From contig NC_085129.1 of the NCBI RefSeq assembly GCF_030269925.1, positions 14,003,501-14,067,500 of the forward strand: a stretch of 64,000 nt of DNA, written 5' to 3'. A program made the translations under genes and the position numbers. Position 1 is the first letter of the stretch. Every line of letters starts with the position of its first letter. Under the pieces are notes generated by a model. The model had not been told where the DNA came from. It saw only the letters and a list, made by a program, of their open reading frames with translations, and did no database searches. This DNA is from Bombyx mori (taxonomy: Eukaryota > Arthropoda > Insecta > Lepidoptera > Bombycidae). Shown here piece after piece: positions 8,261-18,107 of the stretch.

Positions 8261-9919
8261 TAGATAGATAAATAAATCAAGTTAACATCTATAAAGAACG
8301 CTTTTCTTTACAAAGATAAGATTTGCATCAGACGATCACTTGAATTTCCTTAAGAGTCCACACATAAACCGGCTTCTAGCCCGAGCGAGAACGGAGAGTA
8401 CAAAACAAAGCTGATGCGACGAAATTACGCTAAATATTTACGTATTTACTGAAAGGGCTCGCATCGTTCAGGGCGGAAAGCTAGAATATACAGTGGAAGG
8501 GAATTATAATAGGTTGTATATTTGATACATGCTGCGGGAACACGAAATTTGCATGAGAATAGGCGGGCCGGCTGTCTGAACGCTCAGTGTTGCCGGCACC
8601 ACAATAGAATTAGTGAAGGCTTTTTTAAATGCAAAAAAAAAATTCGAAAAGATTTTAGACTCGGCTCGGATTATTGAAGATTATGCAAAGCTGACGCTGG
8701 GAGTCTGGAATATATTTTGTTGTGAGTGCATTTCTCAACGTCTGAATAAGACTGTGGAATTAATGTAATATCCTACTGTAGGACAAAGTTTGGCCTCGAT
8801 TTTTGCTGGGTAATCAAAGAAAAAGCGCTTTGTCTTATTTACGACTCCTCAATGTGAACAATACGATCGAACATGCAAAAATCGTGTAATAAAACCGTTC
8901 GAATTTATTAATTTGCGTTATTACCCGTATATCGGATAATAGGTAAAAAAAGGTAACAAAAATCGTGTAATAAAACCGTTCCAATTTATTAATTTGCGTT
9001 ATTATCCGTATACCGGATAATAGGTAAAAAAGGTAACAATCCTGCCCGGTTCTGAACAGAAGTTTGTCTTCCAGTTTAAAGGTTACGATGGTTAAACGGA
9101 CCTTTGACCTCGTGTTCCAAGACTAAAAACGAGACAAGAAACGGCTTATAAATAAAAGAAAAAAAGCGAAACTGCTATTACTCTTCATAAAAACATCTCC
9201 GCCGCCTGGAAGTACAGTTTTATCCGTCACGTTGTGAAATACGGTTAACCGTGACACATGCGCCCTCTATTTATCCGGGTAAAAATATGACACGGTCGTA
9301 TTTTTTTTACCGGGCTCGCCTGACCTGCCGACTTCTTTCTGTAAACCTTTTTATAATGTTAACCAGTCGACACGTTCTGTGTGTAATGGCCCTGTAATTG
9401 TAACAAAGAGTTGTCCTTTGTTTATGAGTTTATTCATTTTAATTAAATTAATTACATTTAAAGTTTTTTTATTAGAAGAAATGCTAGCTTGTCTTGTAAG
9501 ATATAATTGTAGGCTCTTGCAGAGTTTGAGAAGGATTACTGAGATATGTAGAATAATATTACACAGCATTGTAAGTTTCAACTATGATTATTTTATTTAT
9601 TTATTTATTTTATTAGGCTCACAACACACATCACAAGCTAAAGATACACAAAAAACACAAATAAAAAGAAACAAAATCTATTTTTTAAATTATATTTTTT
9701 ATTATAAAATAAATTGAACAATATACATATTTTTCCTTTTTAACCATGAATATTGACTAATAAGGGGCGTTTACAAAATTTTAGGTTTAACAAAGTATAG
9801 GGTTAACACTTTTTTTTATTTAAAAGAGTTTTGTTACATAGTTCAATACGAACGCTTAATAAAATTAAAATTTACAAGAGTTGAAGAGATTGCGTGTATG
9901 CCATTGAAGTATTGAATTT
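8261..9919. other. Mostly single-copy sequence
   Basis: No gene is recognised. It contains an 81-bp tandem pair (8876-9036), a TTTA/TTAT run near 9585-9615 and poly-T stretches. Short open frames around 9351-9717 are in AT-rich sequence and have no domain. Confidence 0.45.
8876..9036. repeat. Two-copy tandem repeat, 81-bp period
   Basis: Copies at 8876-8956 and 8957-9036 differ at only a few bases. Each has ATCGTGTAATAAAACCGTT and a short GGATAATAGGTAAAAA segment. Confidence 0.9.
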
Positions 9920-10303
9920 GAAGTCGTCGTGGCCTAAAGGATAAGACGTCCGGTGTATTCGTATGTAGCGATGCATCAGTGTTCGAATCCAGCTGGCAAG
10001 TATTAATTTCTCTAATGAAATAGGTACTTGACAAATGTTCACGATTGACTTCCACGGTGAAGGAATAACATCGTGTAATAAAAATGAAATGCGCAAAATT
10101 ATAATTTGCGTAATAACTGGTGGTAGGACGTCTTGTGAGTCCGCATGGGTAAGTACCACCAAACTGACTATTTTTGCCGTGACTGCCGTGGCTGCCCCAA
10201 CCTTCAAACCGAAACGCATTACAGCTTCACGGCATAAAATAGGCGGGGTGGTGGTACCTACCCACGCGGACTCAGAAGAGGTCCTACTACCAGTAAAACC
10301 AGT
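9920..10303 (+). mobile_element. Bm1 SINE folded back on itself
   Basis: A plus-strand Bm1 starts with its tRNA-like head at 9920 (B box with TTCGAATCCAG) and runs to about 10185. From about 10190 to 10303 the sequence is Bm1 in the opposite orientation, covering the same body region. The inner arms 10118-10163 and 10247-10300 are therefore inverted copies. Confidence 0.85.
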
Positions 10304-10694
10304 AAACCACGAGTAAACTCCCACAATTAAAACCAATGCCCTCAACAATCAATTTGTGATTTTATTAAAGCATGTCGTTCGATAGTCTGGTCGTAGTAAA
10401 CAATAAATTCACCGGTTGCCCGGCGATGTGGCTGTCGGTGGCTCGAATGAATCGACTCCATTACCGCCCGAGGCCGAATTAAACTTTACATATTAGCGGA
10501 GTCGGAAGCACAAGGCAGTTTGTAACTGTTAGTGGATTAAAGTGCGTTTTGCACGTTATAAAACCGATAGTTTCGATGATATATGAGTAGGGTTTCTTAC
10601 AAATAATGGGTGCGTTGAATTTATGGAAAAAACAAAACGTTCTTTGAATTTAATTTTAAAATTATTTTTTCCCGTAAACTATTTAAAAATTAAT
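10304..10694. other. Single-copy sequence
   Basis: No gene or shared repeat is seen. 10380-10500 is GC-richer than its flanks. Confidence 0.4.
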
Positions 10695-10955
10695 TTAAAA
10701 TTAAAGAGCGGACGGTTAGCGTGGTATGCACATGTGATGTGTAGAGAGGAGATGCATATGACTAGGAAATGTTTAAAAATGATAGTGCAAGATAGAGGGG
10801 GAAGAAGTCGACCGAAGAAGACATGGATGGAGTGTGTGAATGACAATATGAGAGAAAGAGGAGTGAGTGTTGAGATGACGGCTGATAGAAGAGAATGTAA
10901 TTGAAAAATCCGCTATGCCGACCCATAGTGGGATAAGATGGAGACAAAGAAGAAG
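10695..10955 (+). mobile_element. Old RTE-like LINE 3' end
   Basis: It encodes YAHVMCREEMHMTRKCL and RSRPKKTWMECVNDNMRERGVS, a diverged copy of the RTE C-terminus at 7258-7503. A reading frame survives to about 10904, followed by remnants of the CADP segment. It is 5'-truncated, with no clear target duplication. Confidence 0.7.
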
Positions 10956-11660
10956 ATTCGTCAACTAGTAAGTAGAGGTTAGAAAACCATTGAAAGATAA
11001 CCTACAGTTTGTCTGTTAATGTAGTTCCTGCTGCGAATAAGCGCACTAGTTGAAACGGCTTCTCAATTACCATATCCAAGCCCCAGCTACCAATTAATTA
11101 CCTTATAATTAAATTCATGTTGAAAGACATTTTGAACCTGGATGGATACCACTATCGTCCCATATAGCTGTAACATGACTGCCGTAATATACTTTATGAT
11201 AGATCATGAACTGGTCTTACCATGTACGATTTCAATTTTTTTTTTTTTTAAAAAACTCATTATTTTCCGACAGAAATACTCAACATTTCTCGCCTCTATT
11301 GTACTGCGATCAGATGACAAAAGTCATTTCCTACGCGTACGTATTAATAGGCCTAACTTTTCTCGGGACCGTATTGTGGCGACGAATGTTGGTGAATGCG
11401 CGACGCCAGACGTGGGTTTCTTTCAAATACATCTTTTGACAGAGGACGGGTCACGCTGAGAGGGTTGAGAATGGTAGGAAATGAGGTGTATTCTAGTTCA
11501 TTAGATGACAGTCGGTTAAATATTATAATTTTTTTTACTTTGCGGATTTTTTTTACTAAATTCATTTTGTATACAGCCTATTGCCATTTAGAGTTTACGT
11601 GGCATATAGCAAGATACACAATGGTTCTAAGTATTTTCTTTATGTTATTAGAATCGTAGA
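10956..11660. other. Unassigned AT-rich sequence
   Basis: Overlapping short open frames at 11142-11659 occur on both strands and show no domain. I do not call a gene. Confidence 0.4.
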
Positions 11661-11793
11661 CTATACTCGAGACCTTAGAACTTATATTTCAAGGTGGGTG
11701 GCGCAATTACGTTGTGGATGTCTATGGGCTCCAGTAACCACTTAACACCAGGTGGGATGTGAGCTCGTCCACCTATCTAAGCAATAAAAAAAA
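11661..11793 (+). mobile_element. Bm1 SINE, 3' third
   Basis: Plus-strand Bm1 tail from GAGACCTTAGAACTTATAT to the AAGCAATAAAAAAA end. Confidence 0.88.
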
Positions 11794-12213
11794 TACTTAA
11801 TAATGATTTGGACTAAAGATGCCATCAGAATAAAAATAAAACAATGGAGGTAAATTGGCAATTGTTGTACGTATTGGAGTTACTCGGATGTATCTACACT
11901 GTGTTTAGCCCAAGGGTCACTTTGCATACAGATTGGTCAAGCGATGTGTGTCCGTGTCCGGGCTACGTGATCATTGCAACACCATTAACGTTTGACCCTT
12001 TGCACCACGGGATTTGTATACTTTATTGTTTCATTCGGACTGGTTTTTGGAGTTTTATCGGGAGTTTTCTCGAAGGCATCTTTTTGTATTACTATATTAT
12101 GTATGTAAGCATGTTATATATAACTTGAAATGTGTTCACGAGTGTTCACAGTCCACAATAATGTTTTTTTTTGCCTAAACGAGAGGCGACATGGCTCACT
12201 TGAATGTAGCTAA
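11794..12213. other. Unassigned sequence
   Basis: A 94-codon open frame (11844-12128) has no recognisable domain and no support as a gene. No repeat is seen. Confidence 0.35.
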
Positions 12214-12629
12214 TCTATATATTAATACGTGAAGCAAAAACTTTGTACCCCTTTTTACGAAAATTGCGCGGACGGAGGAGTATGAGTATCCCCACACTTA
12301 TAAAGAACATAGAGAAGGACCGCAGAATGTTAATATTTTTTTAAATTATGCATTAAAAGTACATTAAATCAATAACTAACACACACTACCATAAATTTGA
12401 CACACACAGACACGCATATATACTCTTTTGTTTATTGTCAAAGTCTGTGGTCAAATTGAGAATACATTAATATTATTTGTCTTTAATACTATTTATATAT
12501 AATGTAGTCTTGGCAAAATCTCTGATTATAAAAGTATAATAATAGTCTTTGAAAATAGAACCATAATAATGTTCAAACTTATAATTTGAATTACTTATAG
12601 TGGAATTTCGGCTACCGAGGGATGACTAG
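12214..12629 (+). mobile_element. Non-autonomous Helitron-like element, intact ends, 416 bp
   Basis: It starts TCTATATATTAATACG after an A (12213) and ends CTAG (12626-12629) before a T. A decayed palindrome (AGTGGAATTTCGGCT) precedes the end, where Helitrons carry a hairpin. The copy at 30189-32260 is colinear with it over its whole length except for one insertion. This copy therefore shows the empty site. Confidence 0.75.
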
Positions 12630-13141
12630 TAAATACTAAATCGGCGTTTTAGTTTTGCGTGACGCTAAAGACTAATAGTCAATTTCGATCGAAGGGTTTG
12701 TTAATTATTTTACCTAGTATCGCAGGGAGATAAAGGTGCCTTCGCGTCAATGACCCCTGAAAGCACTATGAGATAGTATCCGCAGTACAAGCGTTAATAT
12801 TCAAAATCAAATTTCGTGCGCAAACATTTTGCGTGGACATTGCATGCGACGCGGTCGGGTTACAAATTGCACCCGGCCAGAATACGTTACTACGCAACAC
12901 GTGCTTGAATCACGCCAATTAGTTATGCATGATCTGATTGTGCATTGGGCACAATCAATTTGCCGCATACACTTGAATGCATTTTAAAAAGCATTAACTT
13001 AATAACGCTTATATTGTTTGGTTATAGCGGTAAATACTAGAGAGCAAAAGTGATACGGAATAAACTCGAATCGCAATAACTCGATTTCTAAGAAATTTAC
13101 ATATAAACCGAATAAAAACAGTGAAAAAAAATTGATTACCT
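12630..13141. other. Single-copy sequence
   Basis: No gene or repeat is recognised. 12820-12930 is relatively rich in CG dinucleotides. Confidence 0.4.
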
Positions 13142-13398
13142 TATTTTTTATTTTATATTGCTTAGGTGTATGGACAGCTCACAGCACACCTGGTTTTAAG
13201 TGGTTACCGGAGCCCATAAGCATCTAAAACGTAAATGCCGCCACCCACCTTGAGATATGAGTTCTACGAGGTCTCAGTATAGTTAGAACGGCTGCCCCAC
13301 CCTTCAAATCGAAACGGATTACTGCTTTACGGCAGAAATAGGCAGAGTGGTGGTACCTACCCGTGCGGACTCACAACAGGTCCTACCGCCAGTAAAAA
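13142..13398 (-). mobile_element. Bm1 SINE, headless
   Basis: Minus-strand Bm1 body that begins at the ACTGGCGGTAGG boundary (complement near 13398) and ends in an A-rich tail at 13142. The tRNA-like head is absent, as in many copies here. Confidence 0.9.
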
Positions 13399-13402
13399 CA
13401 CA

Positions 13403-13433
13403 CAATCTCATTGTCTTGCACACAATGAGATTG
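13403..13433. repeat. Perfect 12-bp inverted repeat with 7-base loop
   Basis: CAATCTCATTGT at 13403-13414 and ACAATGAGATTG at 13422-13433 are exact reverse complements. Confidence 0.9.
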
Positions 13434-13597
13434 ATAACCGCGTTTTTTTTCCGTTTAATTCAACATTTTGCATAACACGCAATGTAATGCAATTATAAAT
13501 TAGCATGCCGAGTGGCGTCAACGTTCTCTAGTCACGCGAAGGGGCGTCAGCTAGCTAGCTACCTTCAGTTTACGTTACGTGGACTTCCTAAATTAAT
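13434..13597. other. Short single-copy stretch
   Basis: It contains the four-base repeat GCTAGCTAGCTA near 13548-13561. Nothing else is recognised. Confidence 0.4.
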
Positions 13598-13745
13598 GTT
13601 TTTAATACGCTTTTATTAGCTTCAGACGTATGTATGTTAGTAAATAACGGTATCTTTGAACATGATTTTGACCCCCTTCAAAACGTCGGATTAACTCGAA
13701 ATTTGGCATACTTATTAAAGACCGATGACAATTCAATATTTTTTT
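13598..13745 (+). repeat. Dispersed repeat (GCTTTTATTAGCTTCAGACG family)
   Basis: Nearly the same sequence lies inverted at 37739-37882, and a decayed relative lies at 43026-43118. It probably belongs to a Helitron-like or other non-autonomous element whose ends I cannot define. Confidence 0.65.
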
Positions 13746-13752
13746 TTTTTTT

Positions 13753-14007
13753 TATAAAAGACCTAAACTTTTGTGTAAAATAAACTTAAAACAAACAAAA
13801 GAATTCCGTCCGATAGGGAACACATCAAAGGGAAAACAAAATTGTTATTTTTATTTAATTCCGATCATTTTCATATTTATCTACCTTTTAAACCTTCTCT
13901 GGACTTCCACAAATAATTCAAGACCAAAGTTAGCCAAATCGGTCCAACCGTTCTCGAGTTTTAGCGAGACTAACGAACAGCAATTCATTTTTATATATAG
14001 AGATAAG
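13753..14007 (-). mobile_element. Truncated Helitron-like element
   Basis: Colinear with 7966-8260 and 35313-35602 but lacking about 45 bases at the CTAG end. A poly-T run replaces the missing end. Confidence 0.65.
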
Positions 14008-15685
14008 ATTACGAAATTGCAGATTTATAGTAGGTGTTTGTTTTAAAATTCCAAATTCAATATCAAATAAAGCTAGCTATTTCAGTTTTTCATAATTTGC
14101 TATTCGTCTAGCTTAGCGTCGCTTTATTTAGCCAAAGAAGCAACGGAAGATTTAAGAAGTGTCTCGAAAAAAAGTTCAGCCGCGGCATAATCGCTGCAGA
14201 TACTTGTAGAGTCAATAATATGTTTGACCCATATTTTAAGTAATTTTCTGGTTTAATCATGCGTTTTTTATTGTCATTTCATTATTTATCGCACTTAAAT
14301 ACTTCACAGCTTTCATGGACAGGGACGACGAAGGTGTTATACGTATGCCATCAATGTTTGAATATTGTACGAACCAACTTATTATTTTTGAAAAAAAAAA
14401 AAATTCTAAAATTTTACGTTTCATTTCACACAGAACGAATTAATAGTGTCCGGAAGTCTGGCAGTTCGTTTTATATAGTATAGTAAATAATGCATATAAA
14501 AACACTTTAAAGCAAAAGCTTCAACCGTAAAAGTAGCTTTGATTATATCTACTAATCGCGAAAACCGAAGAAAATATGTACTGTGTTTGGTCCAGTCATT
14601 AACTTTGGGTTCAATGTTTCAGTTCTGGAAATTTGTACCTACAAAGCCAGCTCTATATGCACGACCGAAATTCCTAGACGATAATATAATTGAAAATGAT
14701 AGTAAAATTAAAATTCGTAAAGTTCAATTGTCTACGAATTATTTTAATTTCGTAGCTTTTAGTACAAGTTGTCGTAGCGGCGTTATTTCGTAGCACCGTA
14801 GCGAACGCTACATATTGTAGCATCAAACTCCGACCATCACGGCTACGGAGGTCTACGCAGTTGTAGACCAGTTTCATTTTAAAGAGGTATATTACTTTTT
14901 ACCACTGCCGCACGGATCCCACCGCCTCTAATATACAATGCCAATATATATATTAAAATCGAGTATTGGACCTCTCGTTTCCAGTGGGTCAACGGTATTT
15001 ACGTTGTCATGTATGTACTTAAAATTAGGGTGGGTCTCAATAACAAAAAAAAATAGTAAAAAGTTTTTCGTTTATCACCTTTTCATTTCCGAACGGTCCC
15101 GTAAAGTTTATTTATTAATAGGTTCCCGATAAAAAAGTTAAATGGAGCGCGAGGAGTTTCCGAACTCGAGACGAGCGAAACATTAATTAATTATTAATTG
15201 GACGGTTATTCTTTTACGAGGGCTACATTTATTGTATAATATGTATCACTTATTCAAATTAAATAAAAGAAGCTAAAAGTATTTGTATAGAGTTTTTATT
15301 TTGTACTTAGATGGAATTCGAAGTCTCAATAACAATGGACTGATAGCAATTTTTCAAACGCATGCTTTGCGACAGAAATAATAATATAAGTCTATGATCA
15401 ATAATATAATATAAGTCTAATAATATAAGTATAAGTTTTATTATAAGGGCTTTAGTACAACATGAATATAAAAAACTAAAAACAAATGCACAACACAATC
15501 ACTATCAAATAACATATATATGTTAAAAAAAAAACAATTTTAGGACACATTCAATAGAGTTTTTTATGGTACTCGTAATTACCGGATGGTATTAAAATAA
15601 ATATACAAAAGAAAGCAAATTTATGGCCTTATAAACTATATTTGTGGCACGCAGAGGCTCAGCTGTAACCTTAGCATTACTTTCT
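14008..15685. other. Unassigned AT-rich sequence
   Basis: About 1.7 kb with no recognised gene or repeat. Short open frames at 14259-14483, 14539-14793 and 14938-15132 have no domain and no convincing start context. Confidence 0.4.
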
Positions 15686-15726
15686 ATGAGCGACGGTAAC
15701 TATTAATCATCAGGTAGACCGAATAC
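15686..15726 (+). mobile_element. LINE tail, left part, split by a jockey-type insertion
   Basis: ATGAGCGACGGTAACTAT and CATCAGGTAGACC match the plus-strand end of the PRTIRLWNELP-family LINE. The rest of the tail resumes at 16184. Confidence 0.65.
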
Positions 15727-16183
15727 TTTTTTATGATTGAAGGGTTACTGGTGGCCCAGAGGCTTTACAGTTTCATCAGGACAGGCGGGCGAGCACGGGC
15801 TCAGCCAGGAGTGGTGGAATTTGCTAACAGCTACCCGAGCGACTCTAGAGGAGACTTAACAACTCAAGAGTAGCTGCTTTGCGAATGAATCTACTACTGG
15901 ATCGGAATCGCGGCCCGCTGAGAAGATTCATTGAGAAACTCAGCGAGCTGATGTATGGGTTAGGTTGCACGTCGAACTTTTTGTTGAGTTCGACGAGTAC
16001 GGTTACCGGGGTCGCTAAGCCTGCTCCTAGTGTTAGAGCTGACGGCGTCTAAGGCAAAGGTTATTGGATTTGATGTATCCGTAAGGACGCATCTAGGGCT
16101 TCGACGGTGACTGGCTCCTACGTGAGCAGGATTCGGGGAGTAGTCAGCGGCGGCAACGACAAGGCGATTATCATGACGAGGCC
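15727..16183 (-). mobile_element. 5'-truncated jockey-type LINE, same family as 1-3299
   Basis: The minus strand matches about 2830-3265 of the window: the basic ORF2 C-terminus, the 3' UTR and the terminal hairpin. The family stem 1 is partly broken here. The insertion splits an older LINE tail, and approximate target duplicates (AGACCGAAT and AGGCCGTAT) flank it. Confidence 0.8.
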
Positions 16184-16222
16184 GTATGCTCGTCTGCCCA
16201 TAACGACAACAAAAATAAATAA
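16184..16222 (+). mobile_element. LINE tail, right part
   Basis: GGCCGTATGCTCGTCTGCC followed by an A-rich end completes the tail interrupted at 15726. Confidence 0.65.
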
Positions 16223-16845
16223 ATCTAATATAGCCAGGCTTTGCTAGGCTGTATTCCCATTATCCGGCAAGTCCTTTTCTAGGAGCACATTCTAGGCCGA
16301 GAACCTCCTAAAAACCGTCACCTAGAACTTTCTATGAAAATAACTGATTTTACTCAAGGATAATAAGGTAATGTTGAAACTGAATACGGATATATGTTAA
16401 CATCGTAAAAAAACATTTCGTTAATAAAACAAATAGTAAAATGTTTTACTTTTTATTTTCGTCATGTAGACAAACAATCACAAGAGAGTAACTGTATTCG
16501 CGAAACGACGTATCAACTAATGTATGAACTGCATGACTTTGGGAGTAACAGGGAAATGAATGGGGAAAAATAACTTCAATACATTCGTTCAAATACATTC
16601 TTAATGAAGGTAATCACAATGTAGACAAGTAAAATACATTTTATTTTTATTTTACGTTGATGGGTGAACTTGTGCACGGCACATCTGATTCGAAGTGTTT
16701 ATATTACATCATACAACAATTATGGGTCGTGAGCCTACGTTTTTATTATTATTGAATTGGAAAGACCAGTATTAAGTGTTTACCAGAGTACTTTTGAAAT
16801 CAGAACGTTAATGTCGTTTCCAATCAAATTGAATTAATTCATCAT
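16223..16845. other. Unassigned AT-rich sequence
   Basis: No gene or recognised repeat. Confidence 0.4.
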
Positions 16846-17078
16846 TATCATCATCATCATCTTAGGCCTTAGCCCAGAGTGGGCCTTAGCCTAGTCCAGT
16901 ACGTTTCTCTAGACTGCTCTGTTCAGGGCTTTCTTCTTCCATCATCATTCTCCTGCTCTTCTCCCAGTCACCTGGGGTCGGCGCAAAATGCTTTCTCCTT
17001 TCTTCCATAATCCTCCATCATATACCATTTCTTCGCTCACTCTCCTCTTACACATACCGTCTTTCGCGCAACTTTTCA
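16846..17078 (-). mobile_element. RTE-like LINE 3' end
   Basis: 16938-17078 is the complement of the RTE C-terminus and 3' end seen at 6650-6820. Outside it, 16846-16930 starts with an ATC run (16846-16862) and resembles the end of another retroposon. The two are adjacent, both on the minus strand. Confidence 0.6.
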
Positions 17079-17084
17079 TCTTTT

Positions 17085-17529
17085 AGTTAAATTAAATTAA
17101 TTGCCTAGTGCTAATTCCACCGTTTCAACTGGAACTAAAATGTCTCTCCTCATTTACGTCCCAAATGTCACGACTTGCCATACAAGAACTGCCCCAGCCG
17201 TTTCGCAGATAAGCCGGCACCGCCGCAGTCACATGTCGCCTCTGACGTGTAGTTTAATATTCGAAAAGGCAGTTACTTGACGTATTCATAAAACGGTCGT
17301 ATACTTGGCGTTCGCTGATTCCGGCGACCGTTAAGGCCGTGTAAGGCTTTCGGCGGTTTAATAACTTGAACGTTGCTTAATTAAGCTGCCCCGCTTCGAG
17401 AACGCAACTTAAGTGGGTAGTAGCATTTTTAATACTCCTACTCTATTTTACATGATAAAGGAAATTATTAATGCGAGCTTTTGAAGATCCTTTTTTTTTG
17501 TATTTGTGTACGCTGACAGACGGCCGAGC
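17085..17529 (+). repeat. 445-bp segment, inverted copy at 56069-56511
   Basis: Nearly every base is matched in reverse complement 39 kb away. The segment is fairly GC-rich, has no terminal inverted repeats, no poly-A and no open frame of note. On its left it abuts an RTE fragment. The nature of the unit is unknown. Confidence 0.92.
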
Positions 17530-17896
17530 TTAAACGCAATCATCGCACATGTCATGAACAGAAAGAAAACGAAACAACGAAAAGCTCCCTTGAGTTTGTT
17601 TCTCTTCGGACTGTGCCTATTTTTGGAACCGATGGGAATATAATAATAATAATAATTTATTTATTTCTCTCTTAAAGGTACAAGGTACATACAAATTCAA
17701 ATGGAAATAAATTAACCTTATAATTTATTTTGTAAACCTTTGAAAGAGCTGAAGTCTGTACTAGGTTCAAAGACCTGTATTACTGATCTCCAGGCTCCCT
17801 CCTTCTTAAGATAGATTAGGTTAGGTTAAGTCGTGAACAGATGATGCGGACTAGTGTTGAGAGATCATTAGGTGTTATATTTTAAGAAGGTCATTT

Positions 17897-18043
17897 TACG
17901 TGTGTGTGCGTGTGTGAATGTGTGTGTATTTGGGTGTGTGTGTGTGTGTGTGTGTGAGTGAGTGTGAGTGTGTGTATATATGAGCGTGTGCGCGCATGCA
18001 TGTTGTATTGTGTATGTGTGAGTATCTGCATCTATGCGTGTTT
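17897..18043. repeat. TG-rich microsatellite
   Basis: An imperfect TG/TGTA tract with an uninterrupted TG core near 17935-17957. It lies inside the 3' UTR of the CR1/L2-like LINE. Confidence 0.9.
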
Positions 18044-18107
18044 ATTATTACTATTACATAGGTATAAATAATTATTTGCTTAATTGGGCTCGAAAACAAA
18101 AAGCAGA

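Noticed and set aside
9920..9995. tRNA gene
   Set aside because: The A- and B-box-like sequences are the tRNA-like head of a Bm1 SINE. No full cloverleaf can be drawn.
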